Shown here: positions 1 through 5,095 of the stretch, one piece after another
Layout: the number at the start of each line of letters is the position of its first letter
Numbering within the stretch: position 1 is the stretch's first letter
NCBI GenBank assembly: GCA_028687155.1
Contig: JAQUAR010000142.1
Coordinates: 1 to 5,095 of the forward strand
Source: Methylacidiphilaceae bacterium
GTDB taxonomy: Bacteria > Verrucomicrobiota > Verrucomicrobiia > Methylacidiphilales > Methylacidiphilaceae
Direction: 5' to 3'
Length of the DNA stretch: 5,095 bases
Notes under the pieces: generated by a model
Seen by the model: only the letters and a program-made list of their open reading frames with translations
Told to the model about the DNA's origin: nothing
Database searches by the model: none
Program-made: the position numbers and the translations under genes

Positions 1-468
1 CGAGTGAACGGCCGCCACCCCGAGAGCCTCTCCCAAGGGGAGCCGCTCGGCTCCCTGGCCACAAAGGCCTGCAGCGCCGAGCACCGGCAAAAGCATGAGC
101 CCGGCTCCATGAGCAGTAGCCATGAGGAATGCCCAGAAGACCAGGTCCCGAAAACTGACGCGCATCCCAACCCAGCGCGGATGCCGGGCCCGCAGAAGCC
201 AATAGAACCCAAACCCCGCCAAGAGAACGGCAGCACCCACGGCGATCCAATGCCAAGGAAGCCAGACACCGGCCGCCCACAAGAGGATGACGGCGGCGAC
301 CACGGCAAGACAGTGGCCGACGACCAGGGCACCGACGGCTTGAACGATCGCTCTTTTGCGGCCCTCCTGATAGCCGAGCGCCACGGCAAACAGCCACCCC
401 ATGGCCGGATTCAGACCATGAAAGGCACCCAGCCCCAACGCCATGGCCCAGGGAAGTAATCGGGTCAC
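1..468 (-). CDS. Polytopic membrane protein with HGLNP and GH motifs, 3' end outside the window
   Basis: This is an open frame of 156 codons from a GTG at 468 to the left edge, without a stop, so the C-terminus is missing. The protein is strongly hydrophobic, with about four membrane segments at residues 5-32, 41-69, 73-92 and 109-135. Histidines lie in or beside them: H17 in FHGLNPAMGW, H52 in a GH pair, H120 in ATAHGAG and H155. I recognise the pattern (HGLNP-x-MGWLFAVALG, then FLMATAHGAGLMLLPVL) as a conserved, functionally uncharacterised bacterial membrane family. The paired HG/GH motifs resemble NicO/RcnA-type metal transporters only loosely. The GTG start is chosen because it overlaps the stop of the methanethiol oxidase as GTGA, the usual sign of translational coupling, and leaves the customary short lead before HGLNP. 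ATG at 444 is the alternative. No good Shine-Dalgarno lies at normal spacing; a GGAGGA occurs about 29 bases upstream. Existence of the gene is fairly sure; function is unknown. Confidence 0.8.
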   Translation of the reverse strand, partial: MTRLLPWAMALGLGAFHGLNPAMGWLFAVALGYQEGRKRAIVQAVGALVVGHCLAVVAAVILLWAAGVWLPWHWIAVGAAVLLAGFGFYWLLRARHPRWVGMRVSFRDLVFWAFLMATAHGAGLMLLPVLGAAGLCGQGAERLPLGEALGVAAVHS

Positions 469-1868
469 GGGAAACAGAAGGAGTCTGTGGAGCAGTCTCC
501 TCCTTGGAGACGAATTTGATGCGCGCGATGGGTCCGGGGAAACTCCACCAAAAACCTTTCGTCCCAATGGAGTCCATCCTCCCCGGCATGGGCCAGAGCC
601 ATCCAACCCTGGATGCCCTCCGGATAGAACTGCTCGTCCCATGCGCGATAGAGGGAGTTCGTCAGATAAATCCGCTTTCCGTCCCGGCTAATCTCCACCA
701 TTTGACAGCCACCGTTGAGGGGCTTTTGCGGCAGCCGGGGGTGGGCGTTCCTCCGCGCAATCCCGCCGAGATGAAGGCTGCTGATCCGCTTCGGATGGAA
801 AGGATCGCTCACATCGTACTGGAGGAGTTCACCCGTCCCCCAGCACGACAGGTATAGAAAACGATCGTCCAGGGAAAGGTCGATATCGGTGAGGACAGGC
901 GGTACGGCTCCGAAGCTTTTCAGGAGAGGAGGAAGCTCTTCTTCCTTTGCAGGCTCCGCAGGAATTTCGATCACTTTCCGGATCGCCCAATTCTCGCCAT
1001 CCCGGTACCACAACCAGACCGAACTCGATAGATCCTCCAAGGAGATCACGACGCCGGTAAAGCCATAGGACTTTCGCGGGTCATGAGCGGGACGGACCTC
1101 CAAGACCATCTGCTGCTTTTCCCCCACGTCGAGCGTTTGGAGGTGGCGGCGCTTCCGGAGATCCCACACATGGAGGGCGCGTCCGTAGGCACCCTTCATG
1201 AGCTGTTCGGGCAAGAGACCGTCCTCCAGCATCCAGGGAGCTCCCCATTCGCTGCTGATCAGGATGTCCTGATTGATATGCCACCAGAAGTCGTAGGCGA
1301 ACATCTGCGGTCCCCGATCCATTTCCCAACGTCCAAGCGGCTCGAACGAGAAATGGTCCAGGATAAAGATGCCGCCGGGCCCTTCCCCTTTTTCGTTTCC
1401 CAAGGCGCTGACATAGATGCCGTCCGGTCCGCAGTGCACCGTATGGGGCCGAGTGTATCCCGTCTTCCGAACAAGTTCCTCGGGCTCGATCTGCTTTACG
1501 ATTTCGGGCTGGCGCGGATTCGCCTTCGTATCGACAATGTAGATCCGGGACGAGCGGATCCCGGGGATGACCAGGTAACGTCGCTCCAAATGAGGGTGGG
1601 GAGCATAGGGACAGAGAGCGGAACTACAGGCGTTCCAGCCGAAATGGTGAAATTCATCCCCGATCGTGGGAGCAGAAAGCCAGTGGATGATCCTCCCGTA
1701 TTCAGGCGAATCCGGATTGAGATCGATCACCGCCAGCGCATCGGGATTCCCACTTGCACTTCCTCCGTCAGCCGCAAGCGCTACGACATAACCCAACTCT
1801 TCCCGCGGACCCTCCATCGCAAGCCGGGCAGAAGGATAGAACGTGGGATCCGGAGCGGTGAATTTCAT
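465..1868 (-). CDS. mtoX: Methanethiol oxidase, selenium-binding protein SBP56 (SELENBP1) family
   Basis: The 467-residue protein matches the SBP56 family over its whole length. Family members studied as methanethiol oxidases convert methanethiol, O2 and water to formaldehyde, hydrogen sulfide and hydrogen peroxide, and the bacterial enzyme is copper-dependent. Family segments visible in order are GPREEL near residue 20, SPEYGRIIHWL (54-64), DEFHHFGWNACSS (71-83), SSRIYIVD (106-113), RPHTVHC (140-146), YDFWWH and ISSEWGAP (192-211), SLDDRFLYLSCWG (332-344), FHPKRISSLHLGG, and the C-terminal GGDCS (456-460). Conserved histidines at 74, 75, 142, 145, 262 and 450 are candidate metal ligands. The residue aligned with human Cys57, reported as selenium-binding, is Gly58. 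The ATG at 1868 gives the usual N-terminus (MKFTAPDPTFYPSARLAM); a TTG at 1910 would add 14 atypical residues. No signal peptide is visible, so it is probably cytoplasmic, unlike the periplasmic Hyphomicrobium enzyme. The stop overlaps the next gene. Family is certain; substrate is inferred from family. Confidence 0.93.
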   Translation of the reverse strand: MKFTAPDPTFYPSARLAMEGPREELGYVVALAADGGSASGNPDALAVIDLNPDSPEYGRIIHWLSAPTIGDEFHHFGWNACSSALCPYAPHPHLERRYLVIPGIRSSRIYIVDTKANPRQPEIVKQIEPEELVRKTGYTRPHTVHCGPDGIYVSALGNEKGEGPGGIFILDHFSFEPLGRWEMDRGPQMFAYDFWWHINQDILISSEWGAPWMLEDGLLPEQLMKGAYGRALHVWDLRKRRHLQTLDVGEKQQMVLEVRPAHDPRKSYGFTGVVISLEDLSSSVWLWYRDGENWAIRKVIEIPAEPAKEEELPPLLKSFGAVPPVLTDIDLSLDDRFLYLSCWGTGELLQYDVSDPFHPKRISSLHLGGIARRNAHPRLPQKPLNGGCQMVEISRDGKRIYLTNSLYRAWDEQFYPEGIQGWMALAHAGEDGLHWDERFLVEFPRTHRAHQIRLQGGDCSTDSFCFP

Positions 1869-1890
1869 GCTTTTGCTTGTTGTGTCTATT

Positions 1891-1934
1891 TTACACTCGT
1901 TGCCACACAAGCCAAAGAATCATCTCGATCCTCC
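1891..1934 (-). promoter_or_regulatory. Shine-Dalgarno plus 10-codon leader-like ORF upstream of the oxidase
   Basis: On the minus strand a GGAGGA (1934-1929) sits five bases before an ATG at 1923. That ATG opens a frame reading MILWLVWQRV and ending with TAA at 1893-1891. This is the best ribosome-binding site near the oxidase, whose own ATG at 1868 lies 22 bases after the TAA and has no clear Shine-Dalgarno. The mini-ORF is in a different frame from the oxidase; an in-frame TGA at 1922-1920 stops the oxidase frame from extending into it. It could be a leader peptide that feeds reinitiating ribosomes to the oxidase, or the site could be used loosely for the oxidase itself. Two of the ten codons are Trp. 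No function is assigned. Confidence 0.35.
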
Positions 1935-1990
1935 GGATGCAACAGATTCACTCGATCGCCCCAATCGGGAATCTGCAGGGTCCAGACCGA

Positions 1991-2123
1991 TTTTCAAACC
2001 AGCGCGCCGCTTGAACAGACCCCCCCGACTCGGCCGGGATGAGTCGGCTCTCTTGGGACCCGCTTCCTGGATGAGCAGGAGCAGAGGCCCCATTTGGGCG
2101 GCGCGCCAAGAGGCCTTTGAAAA
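1991..2123. repeat. Broken inverted repeat with an internal hairpin
   Basis: TTTTCAAA (1991-1998) followed by GCGCGCCGC (2002-2010) is mirrored by GCGGCGCGC (2098-2106) followed by TTTGAAAA (2116-2123). Both blocks of the arm are perfect inverted matches of 8 and 9 bases, and the spacing between blocks differs (3 versus 9 bases). The loop of about 87 bases contains a second perfect inverted repeat, CCGACTC (2025-2031) and GAGTCGG (2041-2047), with a 9-base loop. There is no T-run beside either structure on either strand, so intrinsic termination is unlikely. In the minus-strand transcript this could be a folded 5' leader of the oxidase, or in DNA a protein-binding palindrome. Confidence 0.45.
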
Positions 2124-2141
2124 CCGCTTCTCTCTATTTGC

Positions 2142-2183
2142 GCCGTAGAAGCTCCCGCCTACGGCCTGACGATCTTCTACGGC
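2142..2183 (-). repeat. Hairpin overlapping the LysM stop codon, with two alternative pairings
   Basis: GCCGTAGAAG (2142-2151) and CTTCTACGGC (2174-2183) form a perfect 10-base inverted repeat with a 22-base loop. The loop contains another CTACGGC (2159-2165), which can pair with GCCGTAG at 2142-2148 instead, giving a tighter hairpin with a 10-base loop. The TAG stop of the LysM gene (2179-2177) lies inside the right-hand arm. The minus-strand transcript continues GCAAATAGAG, without a U-tract, so it is not a classical Rho-independent terminator. It may protect the LysM mRNA 3' end, or be a member of a dispersed REP-like family. Confidence 0.5.
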
Positions 2184-2557
2184 TGCTTGCCGGCCGGCGG
2201 ATTCGGTGTCGAGGGAGGCGGAGGCGTGCCGCCGGGCAACTCGGCCTCCTCTTTCTTTCCCTTTGCTGCCGGAGGAGGAACGATGAGCTCCTGGCCAATC
2301 TGTAGCCGATCGTTTTTCAACCCGTTAGCCTTGCGAAGCGCCTCAACCGAAATTTTGAACTTCCGGCTGATCTTCCAGAGGGAATCACCCTGCTTCACCG
2401 TGTACTTGGTTGAGCCCGGGGGAGGCGGCTCCGCCGGAGCTTCGGCGGACGAGGGCGGACCGGACGATTCTGCGGCATTGGAGGGAGGGAGCGTTCCACC
2501 GAAAAACAGAGCAATCCATCCCATGCAGGAAAAGAGACGAAAAAGCTTTGTACACAT
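2177..2557 (-). CDS. Small exported LysM-domain protein
   Basis: The protein has 126 residues. Residues 1-29 look like a signal peptide: a short basic start (MCTK), a hydrophobic core to about residue 21, then a likely cleavage after SNA at 26-28. A Pro/Ser/Ala-rich linker follows (31-49). One LysM domain spans residues 51-94, with the typical YTVKQGDSLWKIS start, the NGLKNDRLQIGQ turn and the LIVP ending. A Pro/Gly-rich tail closes the protein. LysM domains bind the glycan (N-acetylglucosamine) of peptidoglycan, so it is probably a periplasmic or envelope-attached cell-wall-binding protein. No catalytic domain is present. The same frame stays open to an ATG at 2710, but that would run deep into the divergent ATPase gene and bury the signal peptide, so the ATG at 2557 is preferred. 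There is no Shine-Dalgarno; a TATGAT lies six bases upstream. It is the first gene of the leftward block. Confidence 0.85.
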   Translation of the reverse strand: MCTKLFRLFSCMGWIALFFGGTLPPSNAAESSGPPSSAEAPAEPPPPGSTKYTVKQGDSLWKISRKFKISVEALRKANGLKNDRLQIGQELIVPPPAAKGKKEEAELPGGTPPPPSTPNPPAGKQP

Positions 2558-2563
2558 GAGGCT

Positions 2564-2569
2564 ATCATA
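2564..2569 (-). promoter_or_regulatory. Possible -10 element giving a leaderless LysM mRNA
   Basis: On the minus strand TATGAT (5 of 6 match to TATAAT) stands six bases before the ATG at 2557. Transcription from it would begin at or next to the start codon, giving a leaderless message. This fits the absence of a Shine-Dalgarno there. No good -35 hexamer is found 16-18 bases upstream, so the call is tentative. Confidence 0.3.
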
Positions 2570-2627
2570 AGTTGCTTTTGGGACAAGAGAAGACCGAACC
2601 TTTCCGATTCGCCGAAAAAGTGGCAGA

Positions 2628-4175
2628 ATGCGCGCCCGCATGCTTGCCCGTATCTTTTCCGCCGCTCTTTGGGGAGTGGAGGCCTTGCGTGTCGAAGTCG
2701 AGGTGGACAATTCCCCGGGAGCTTTCCTGACACGGGTCGTCGGACTGCCCGACGCTGCGGTGCGGGAAAGCCTCCACCGCGTGTCTACGGCGCTTCAAAA
2801 TGCGGGCTTTCGTGCTCCGAGCGGCCGCACCACGATCAACCTGGCGCCGGCGGCCCTTCGTAAGGAGGGGCCTAGCTTCGACCTTCCCATCGCCCTGGCG
2901 GTCCTCGGCGCCACCGATCAAATGGGGAGTCCTCACACCGAGGACTTCTGGGCGCTTGGCGAGCTCGCACTTTCCGGTGAGCTGCGGCCCGTCCGAGGGG
3001 TCTTGCCGGCGGTGATCGAAGCCAAGCGGCAGCGGGCGAAGCATCTGCTGCTTCCCGCAGCCAACGCCTCCGAAGCGGCCGTAATCGGCGGGATCCGGAT
3101 TCACCCGGCCCGTTCTCTCGCGGAAGCCGCCGCCTTTCTACGAGATCCGGAAGCTTCCCCCCAACCGGACAGCTCGAACGAGCCCTCGGCCCTCAAGCAG
3201 CCTCCCGAGCTCGACTTTGCCGATGTCAAAGGCCAGCTGGCCGCCAAGCGGGCCCTAGAGATTGCCGCCGCGGGCGGGCACAACGTCCTGCTCATCGGCC
3301 CGCCCGGGAGTGGAAAGTCGATGCTCGCGCAGCGAATTCCGACCATCTTCCCGTCCATGACCTTAGATGAATCGATCGAGGCGACTCGCATACACAGCGT
3401 CGCCGGCCTGCTTCCCAGCGGCGTGGGTCTGCTCCGCCAACGGCCCTTCCGGGCGCCTCATCACTCCACATCGGATGCCGGCCTAGTCGGCGGGGGGCCC
3501 CGCCTCTTGCCCGGCGAGGTCAGTCTGGCTCACCATGGGGTTCTCTTCCTGGACGAGCTTCCTGAATTCGGCAGAAATGCTCTTGAGGCGCTCCGGCAGC
3601 CGCTAGAGGACGGGAGGCTCACCCTGTCTCGCGCTGCGGGCACCGTTACCTTTCCCGCCAGCTTTATGCTCGTGGCGGCCATGAATCCCTCTCCGACCGG
3701 AGGTTTCGACGACGCCGCCCGAGGAAAATGCACGCCGGCGGCCATGCGCCGCTATCTCAACCGGATCTCGGGCCCGCTCCTGGACCGTATCGACCTCCAT
3801 GTAGAGGTGCCTGCGGTCGACCGGCAGCTTCTCCTTCAATCGGAGCCGGCAGAGAGCTCGGCGGCGATTCGGTCCCGGGTCGAGCTGGCTCGGGCGAATC
3901 AGACCCAACGATTGTCGTCGGGGCGGCGCAAGATCCATAACAACGCCCGAATGGGCCCTCGGGAGATCGCGCGCTTCTGTATCCTTTCCCCCACGTGTGG
4001 AACCTTCCTTGCCACCGCCCTCTCGGAGCTTGGTCTTTCGGCGCGAGCCTTTCACCGCATCCTCAAGGTGGCCCGGACCATCGCCGATCTGGACGACCGA
4101 GGGGAGTTGCGGGAAGAAGACCTGGCCGAGGCGATCGGCTTTCGCTCGCTCGATCGGCGAATCTGGGGCGAATGA
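2628..4175 (+). CDS. yifB: YifB/ComM-family Mg-chelatase-like AAA+ ATPase
   Basis: The 515-residue protein has the usual length (about 500) and three-part layout of the family. An N-terminal ChlI-like domain covers about 18-170 (VVGLPDAAVRES at 37-48, FDLPIALAVL at 84-93). The AAA+ core covers about 195-400, with Walker A GPPGSGKS (224-231), FRAPHHSTSDAGLVGGG (274-290), Walker B VLFLDE (305-310), and ISGPLLDRIDLHVEVP (380-395). A Mg_chelatase_C domain covers about 410-512, ending SARAFHRILKVARTIADL and SLDRR. ComM in Vibrio is a hexameric helicase promoting branch migration during natural transformation; a similar cytoplasmic DNA role is inferred here. Unusually, the NPCPCG...CxC cysteine cluster of most members reads NPSPTG...KCT (353-369), leaving one Cys. 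The ATG at 2628 has a GAAAAAG tract shortly upstream; the ATG at 2640 (MLARIFSAAL) matches the usual family N-terminus equally well. It is divergent from the LysM gene across 70 bases. Confidence 0.95.
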   Translation: MRARMLARIFSAALWGVEALRVEVEVDNSPGAFLTRVVGLPDAAVRESLHRVSTALQNAGFRAPSGRTTINLAPAALRKEGPSFDLPIALAVLGATDQMGSPHTEDFWALGELALSGELRPVRGVLPAVIEAKRQRAKHLLLPAANASEAAVIGGIRIHPARSLAEAAAFLRDPEASPQPDSSNEPSALKQPPELDFADVKGQLAAKRALEIAAAGGHNVLLIGPPGSGKSMLAQRIPTIFPSMTLDESIEATRIHSVAGLLPSGVGLLRQRPFRAPHHSTSDAGLVGGGPRLLPGEVSLAHHGVLFLDELPEFGRNALEALRQPLEDGRLTLSRAAGTVTFPASFMLVAAMNPSPTGGFDDAARGKCTPAAMRRYLNRISGPLLDRIDLHVEVPAVDRQLLLQSEPAESSAAIRSRVELARANQTQRLSSGRRKIHNNARMGPREIARFCILSPTCGTFLATALSELGLSARAFHRILKVARTIADLDDRGELREEDLAEAIGFRSLDRRIWGE

Positions 4176-4207
4176 TCCGGCGGGGAGGCCTTGTTATTCT
4201 GCCAGCC

Positions 4208-4244
4208 GGTCCGGTCGTCCGACCGATCCCTCTGCTTTCTTTTT
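4208..4244 (+). terminator. Weak Rho-independent terminator candidate after the ATPase gene
   Basis: CGGTC (4212-4216) and GACCG (4221-4225) pair across a GTCC loop. The stem can be extended by GG (4208-4209) with CC (4228-4229) across a two-base mismatch. A T-rich run, CTTTCTTTTT, occupies 4235-4244, six bases beyond the stem. The position, just 3' of the stop codon at 4175, is right, but the short stem and displaced T-run make it weak. Confidence 0.35.
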
Positions 4245-4282
4245 GGAAAAGGGAGGAACCCAGGTTACAGGTTATTCTGCGC

Positions 4283-5095
4283 ATGAGAGAAATCACGCCC
4301 CGAAAAGGGGAGCGCTCCCGCACGTTTCGGTTCCTGACCAAACTTGGATTTCTTCTCGCGAGCGTTATCTGGATGTCCGGATTCAGCCGCTCGGTTTTTG
4401 CCACGCCGGATCCAGCCAAGCCTTGTCCACCTCTTGAGTTTCTGCAAGGCCGCTTCTGGAAGAACTTCCGTCTCCAGGATTTCGCGCTTCACGGAGTGAT
4501 CGAGTCGGAACGAGAAAGCTATCCCATCCAGCTTATTCTCCACGACCGTAAAATGATCTACGACTTCGAGAATCCTCCCTTCCAAGTTCGGGTCGAGATC
4601 CAGCCGGAGCGAAGCCTGATCGAGCGCCGCAGACAGAAGAAGGAACCCTGGCAACCGGTTTCCGGTCGAGCCCGGCAGAGCCCGATCCTGGACACCGACA
4701 TCACTTATGAGGATCTCTGCCTCGACTTCATGAGGTGGGACCAGGTGAAACCGCTGGGGACCGACCGCATCAAGACATTGACGGCCTGGGCGTTCGACGC
4801 CATTCCCCCTCGCGAAACCAGCGCCTACGCCCGGGTTCGTTACTGGATTGCCGCCGAGTATTACGCTCTTTTGCGCGCCGATGCATACAATGGAGCCGGA
4901 GCACTGGTCAAGAGGCTGGAAGTCAACGGAGTCCAACGCATCGGGGATGCCTATGTCATTAAGGAAATGCAGGTTTCCTCCTTCGATCCGAAGAAGGAAG
5001 GCTCCTCCCGCACCTTCATCAACATCCGGCGCGGGGAGCCTCCTCCTCCCGAAACAGGCACCGGCTCATCGCGGAACCGGACTCCCTCCCGGCCC
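4283..5095 (+). CDS. LolA-like outer-membrane lipoprotein-sorting protein, 3' end outside the window
   Basis: The frame is open from the ATG at 4283 to the right edge (271 codons, no stop). Residues 1-40 form a signal peptide: a basic start with several Arg/Lys, the core LGFLLASVIWMSGF, and probable cleavage after VFA (38-40). The mature part matches the LolA-like outer membrane lipoprotein-sorting family (PF17131 type): DTDITYEDL (137-145), WAFDAIPP (169-176), YARVRYWIAAEYYALLRAD (182-200) and GALVKRLEV (206-214). LolA-type folds are periplasmic beta half-barrels that bind lipid or lipoprotein acyl chains. For this subfamily the cargo is not established. From about residue 252 the chain turns Pro/Gly/Ser-rich, so the stop is probably close to the window edge. 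No Shine-Dalgarno is at normal distance; GGGAGGAA at 4251-4258 is 24 bases away. Despite the shared strand with the ATPase gene, the 107-base gap and possible terminator suggest separate transcription. Confidence 0.85.
   Translation, partial: MREITPRKGERSRTFRFLTKLGFLLASVIWMSGFSRSVFATPDPAKPCPPLEFLQGRFWKNFRLQDFALHGVIESERESYPIQLILHDRKMIYDFENPPFQVRVEIQPERSLIERRRQKKEPWQPVSGRARQSPILDTDITYEDLCLDFMRWDQVKPLGTDRIKTLTAWAFDAIPPRETSAYARVRYWIAAEYYALLRADAYNGAGALVKRLEVNGVQRIGDAYVIKEMQVSSFDPKKEGSSRTFINIRRGEPPPPETGTGSSRNRTPSRP

Larger units (their letters stand above)
1869..2176. other. Structured intergenic spacer between the LysM gene and the methanethiol oxidase
   Basis: About 300 bases lie between the LysM stop and the oxidase start. 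I see no full-length gene here on either strand. The spacer holds a hairpin beginning in the LysM stop codon (2142-2183), a broken long inverted repeat (1991-2123) that encloses a shorter hairpin (2025-2047), and a mini-ORF with a strong Shine-Dalgarno just before the oxidase. No convincing -35/-10 pair was found for the oxidase. A TTGAAA on the minus strand at 1997-1992 has only a poor -10 partner. Confidence 0.6.

Noticed and set aside
4..459. Plus-strand frame of 151 codons at the left edge
   Set aside because: The product is low-complexity and Pro/His/Arg-rich with no fold signal. The opposite strand encodes a convincing membrane protein.
1869..1910. TTG start for the oxidase at 1910
   Set aside because: The 14 added residues do not resemble the family N-terminus, and the GGAGGA upstream is better placed for the out-of-frame ATG at 1923.
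1974..1997. Sigma70-like promoter for the oxidase starting with TTGAAA on the minus strand
   Set aside because: No acceptable -10 hexamer is found at 16-18 bases spacing.
1083..2042. Long plus-strand open frame of 319 codons
   Set aside because: It lies opposite the methanethiol oxidase, has no recognisable domain, and its composition is that of antisense codons in G+C-rich DNA.
2558..2710. Upstream extension of the LysM gene to an ATG at 2710
   Set aside because: It would place about 50 Arg/Ser-rich residues before a clear signal peptide and overlap the divergent ATPase gene.
2565..3104. Minus-strand frame of 179 codons opposite the ATPase
   Set aside because: Charged low-complexity product, overlapping the well-supported ATPase N-terminal domain.
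4265..4936. Minus-strand frame of 223 codons at the right end
   Set aside because: It is antisense to the LolA-like gene, which has a signal peptide and family motifs; the minus product shows none.
1..5095. tRNA, rRNA, CRISPR array, insertion sequence or attachment site
   Set aside because: No cloverleaf, regularly spaced repeats, transposase motifs or terminal inverted repeats were seen on either strand by reading.

Overview
The window is G+C-rich (roughly 60% by eye) bacterial chromosome, densely coding, with two divergent gene blocks and no mobile element, RNA gene or CRISPR array that I can support. A Gram-negative host is suggested by an exported LysM protein and a LolA-like outer-membrane lipoprotein-sorting protein. 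The combination of a SELENBP1/SBP56-type methanethiol oxidase with LolA-like and LysM proteins is compatible with Verrucomicrobiota, possibly acidophilic methanotroph relatives (Methylacidiphilaceae) in which such oxidases are known. That lineage guess is inference and of low confidence.

Minus-strand block, read from right to left. (1) A small exported LysM protein starts at 2557 and ends at 2177. (2) A spacer of about 300 bases holds a hairpin overlapping the LysM stop codon, a broken long inverted repeat enclosing another hairpin, and a 10-codon leader-like ORF with a strong Shine-Dalgarno. (3) A methanethiol oxidase of the SBP56 family runs from 1868 to 465. (4) A histidine-containing polytopic membrane protein starts at 468, overlaps the oxidase stop codon as GTGA, and runs off the left edge.

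Plus-strand block. From a 70-base divergent intergenic region, a YifB/ComM-type Mg-chelatase-like AAA+ ATPase (2628-4175) is read rightward. After a weak terminator-like hairpin comes a LolA-like outer-membrane lipoprotein-sorting protein (4283 to the right edge, incomplete).

The most interesting unit is the pair formed by the oxidase and the membrane protein. Translational overlap implies they are made together. The histidine motifs of the membrane protein raise the idea of metal (copper) or substrate/product transport for the oxidase. The structured spacer and mini-ORF in front of the oxidase may be regulatory. The ATPase lacks most of the cysteine cluster usual in its family. Nothing here is clearly a new defence or mobile system.
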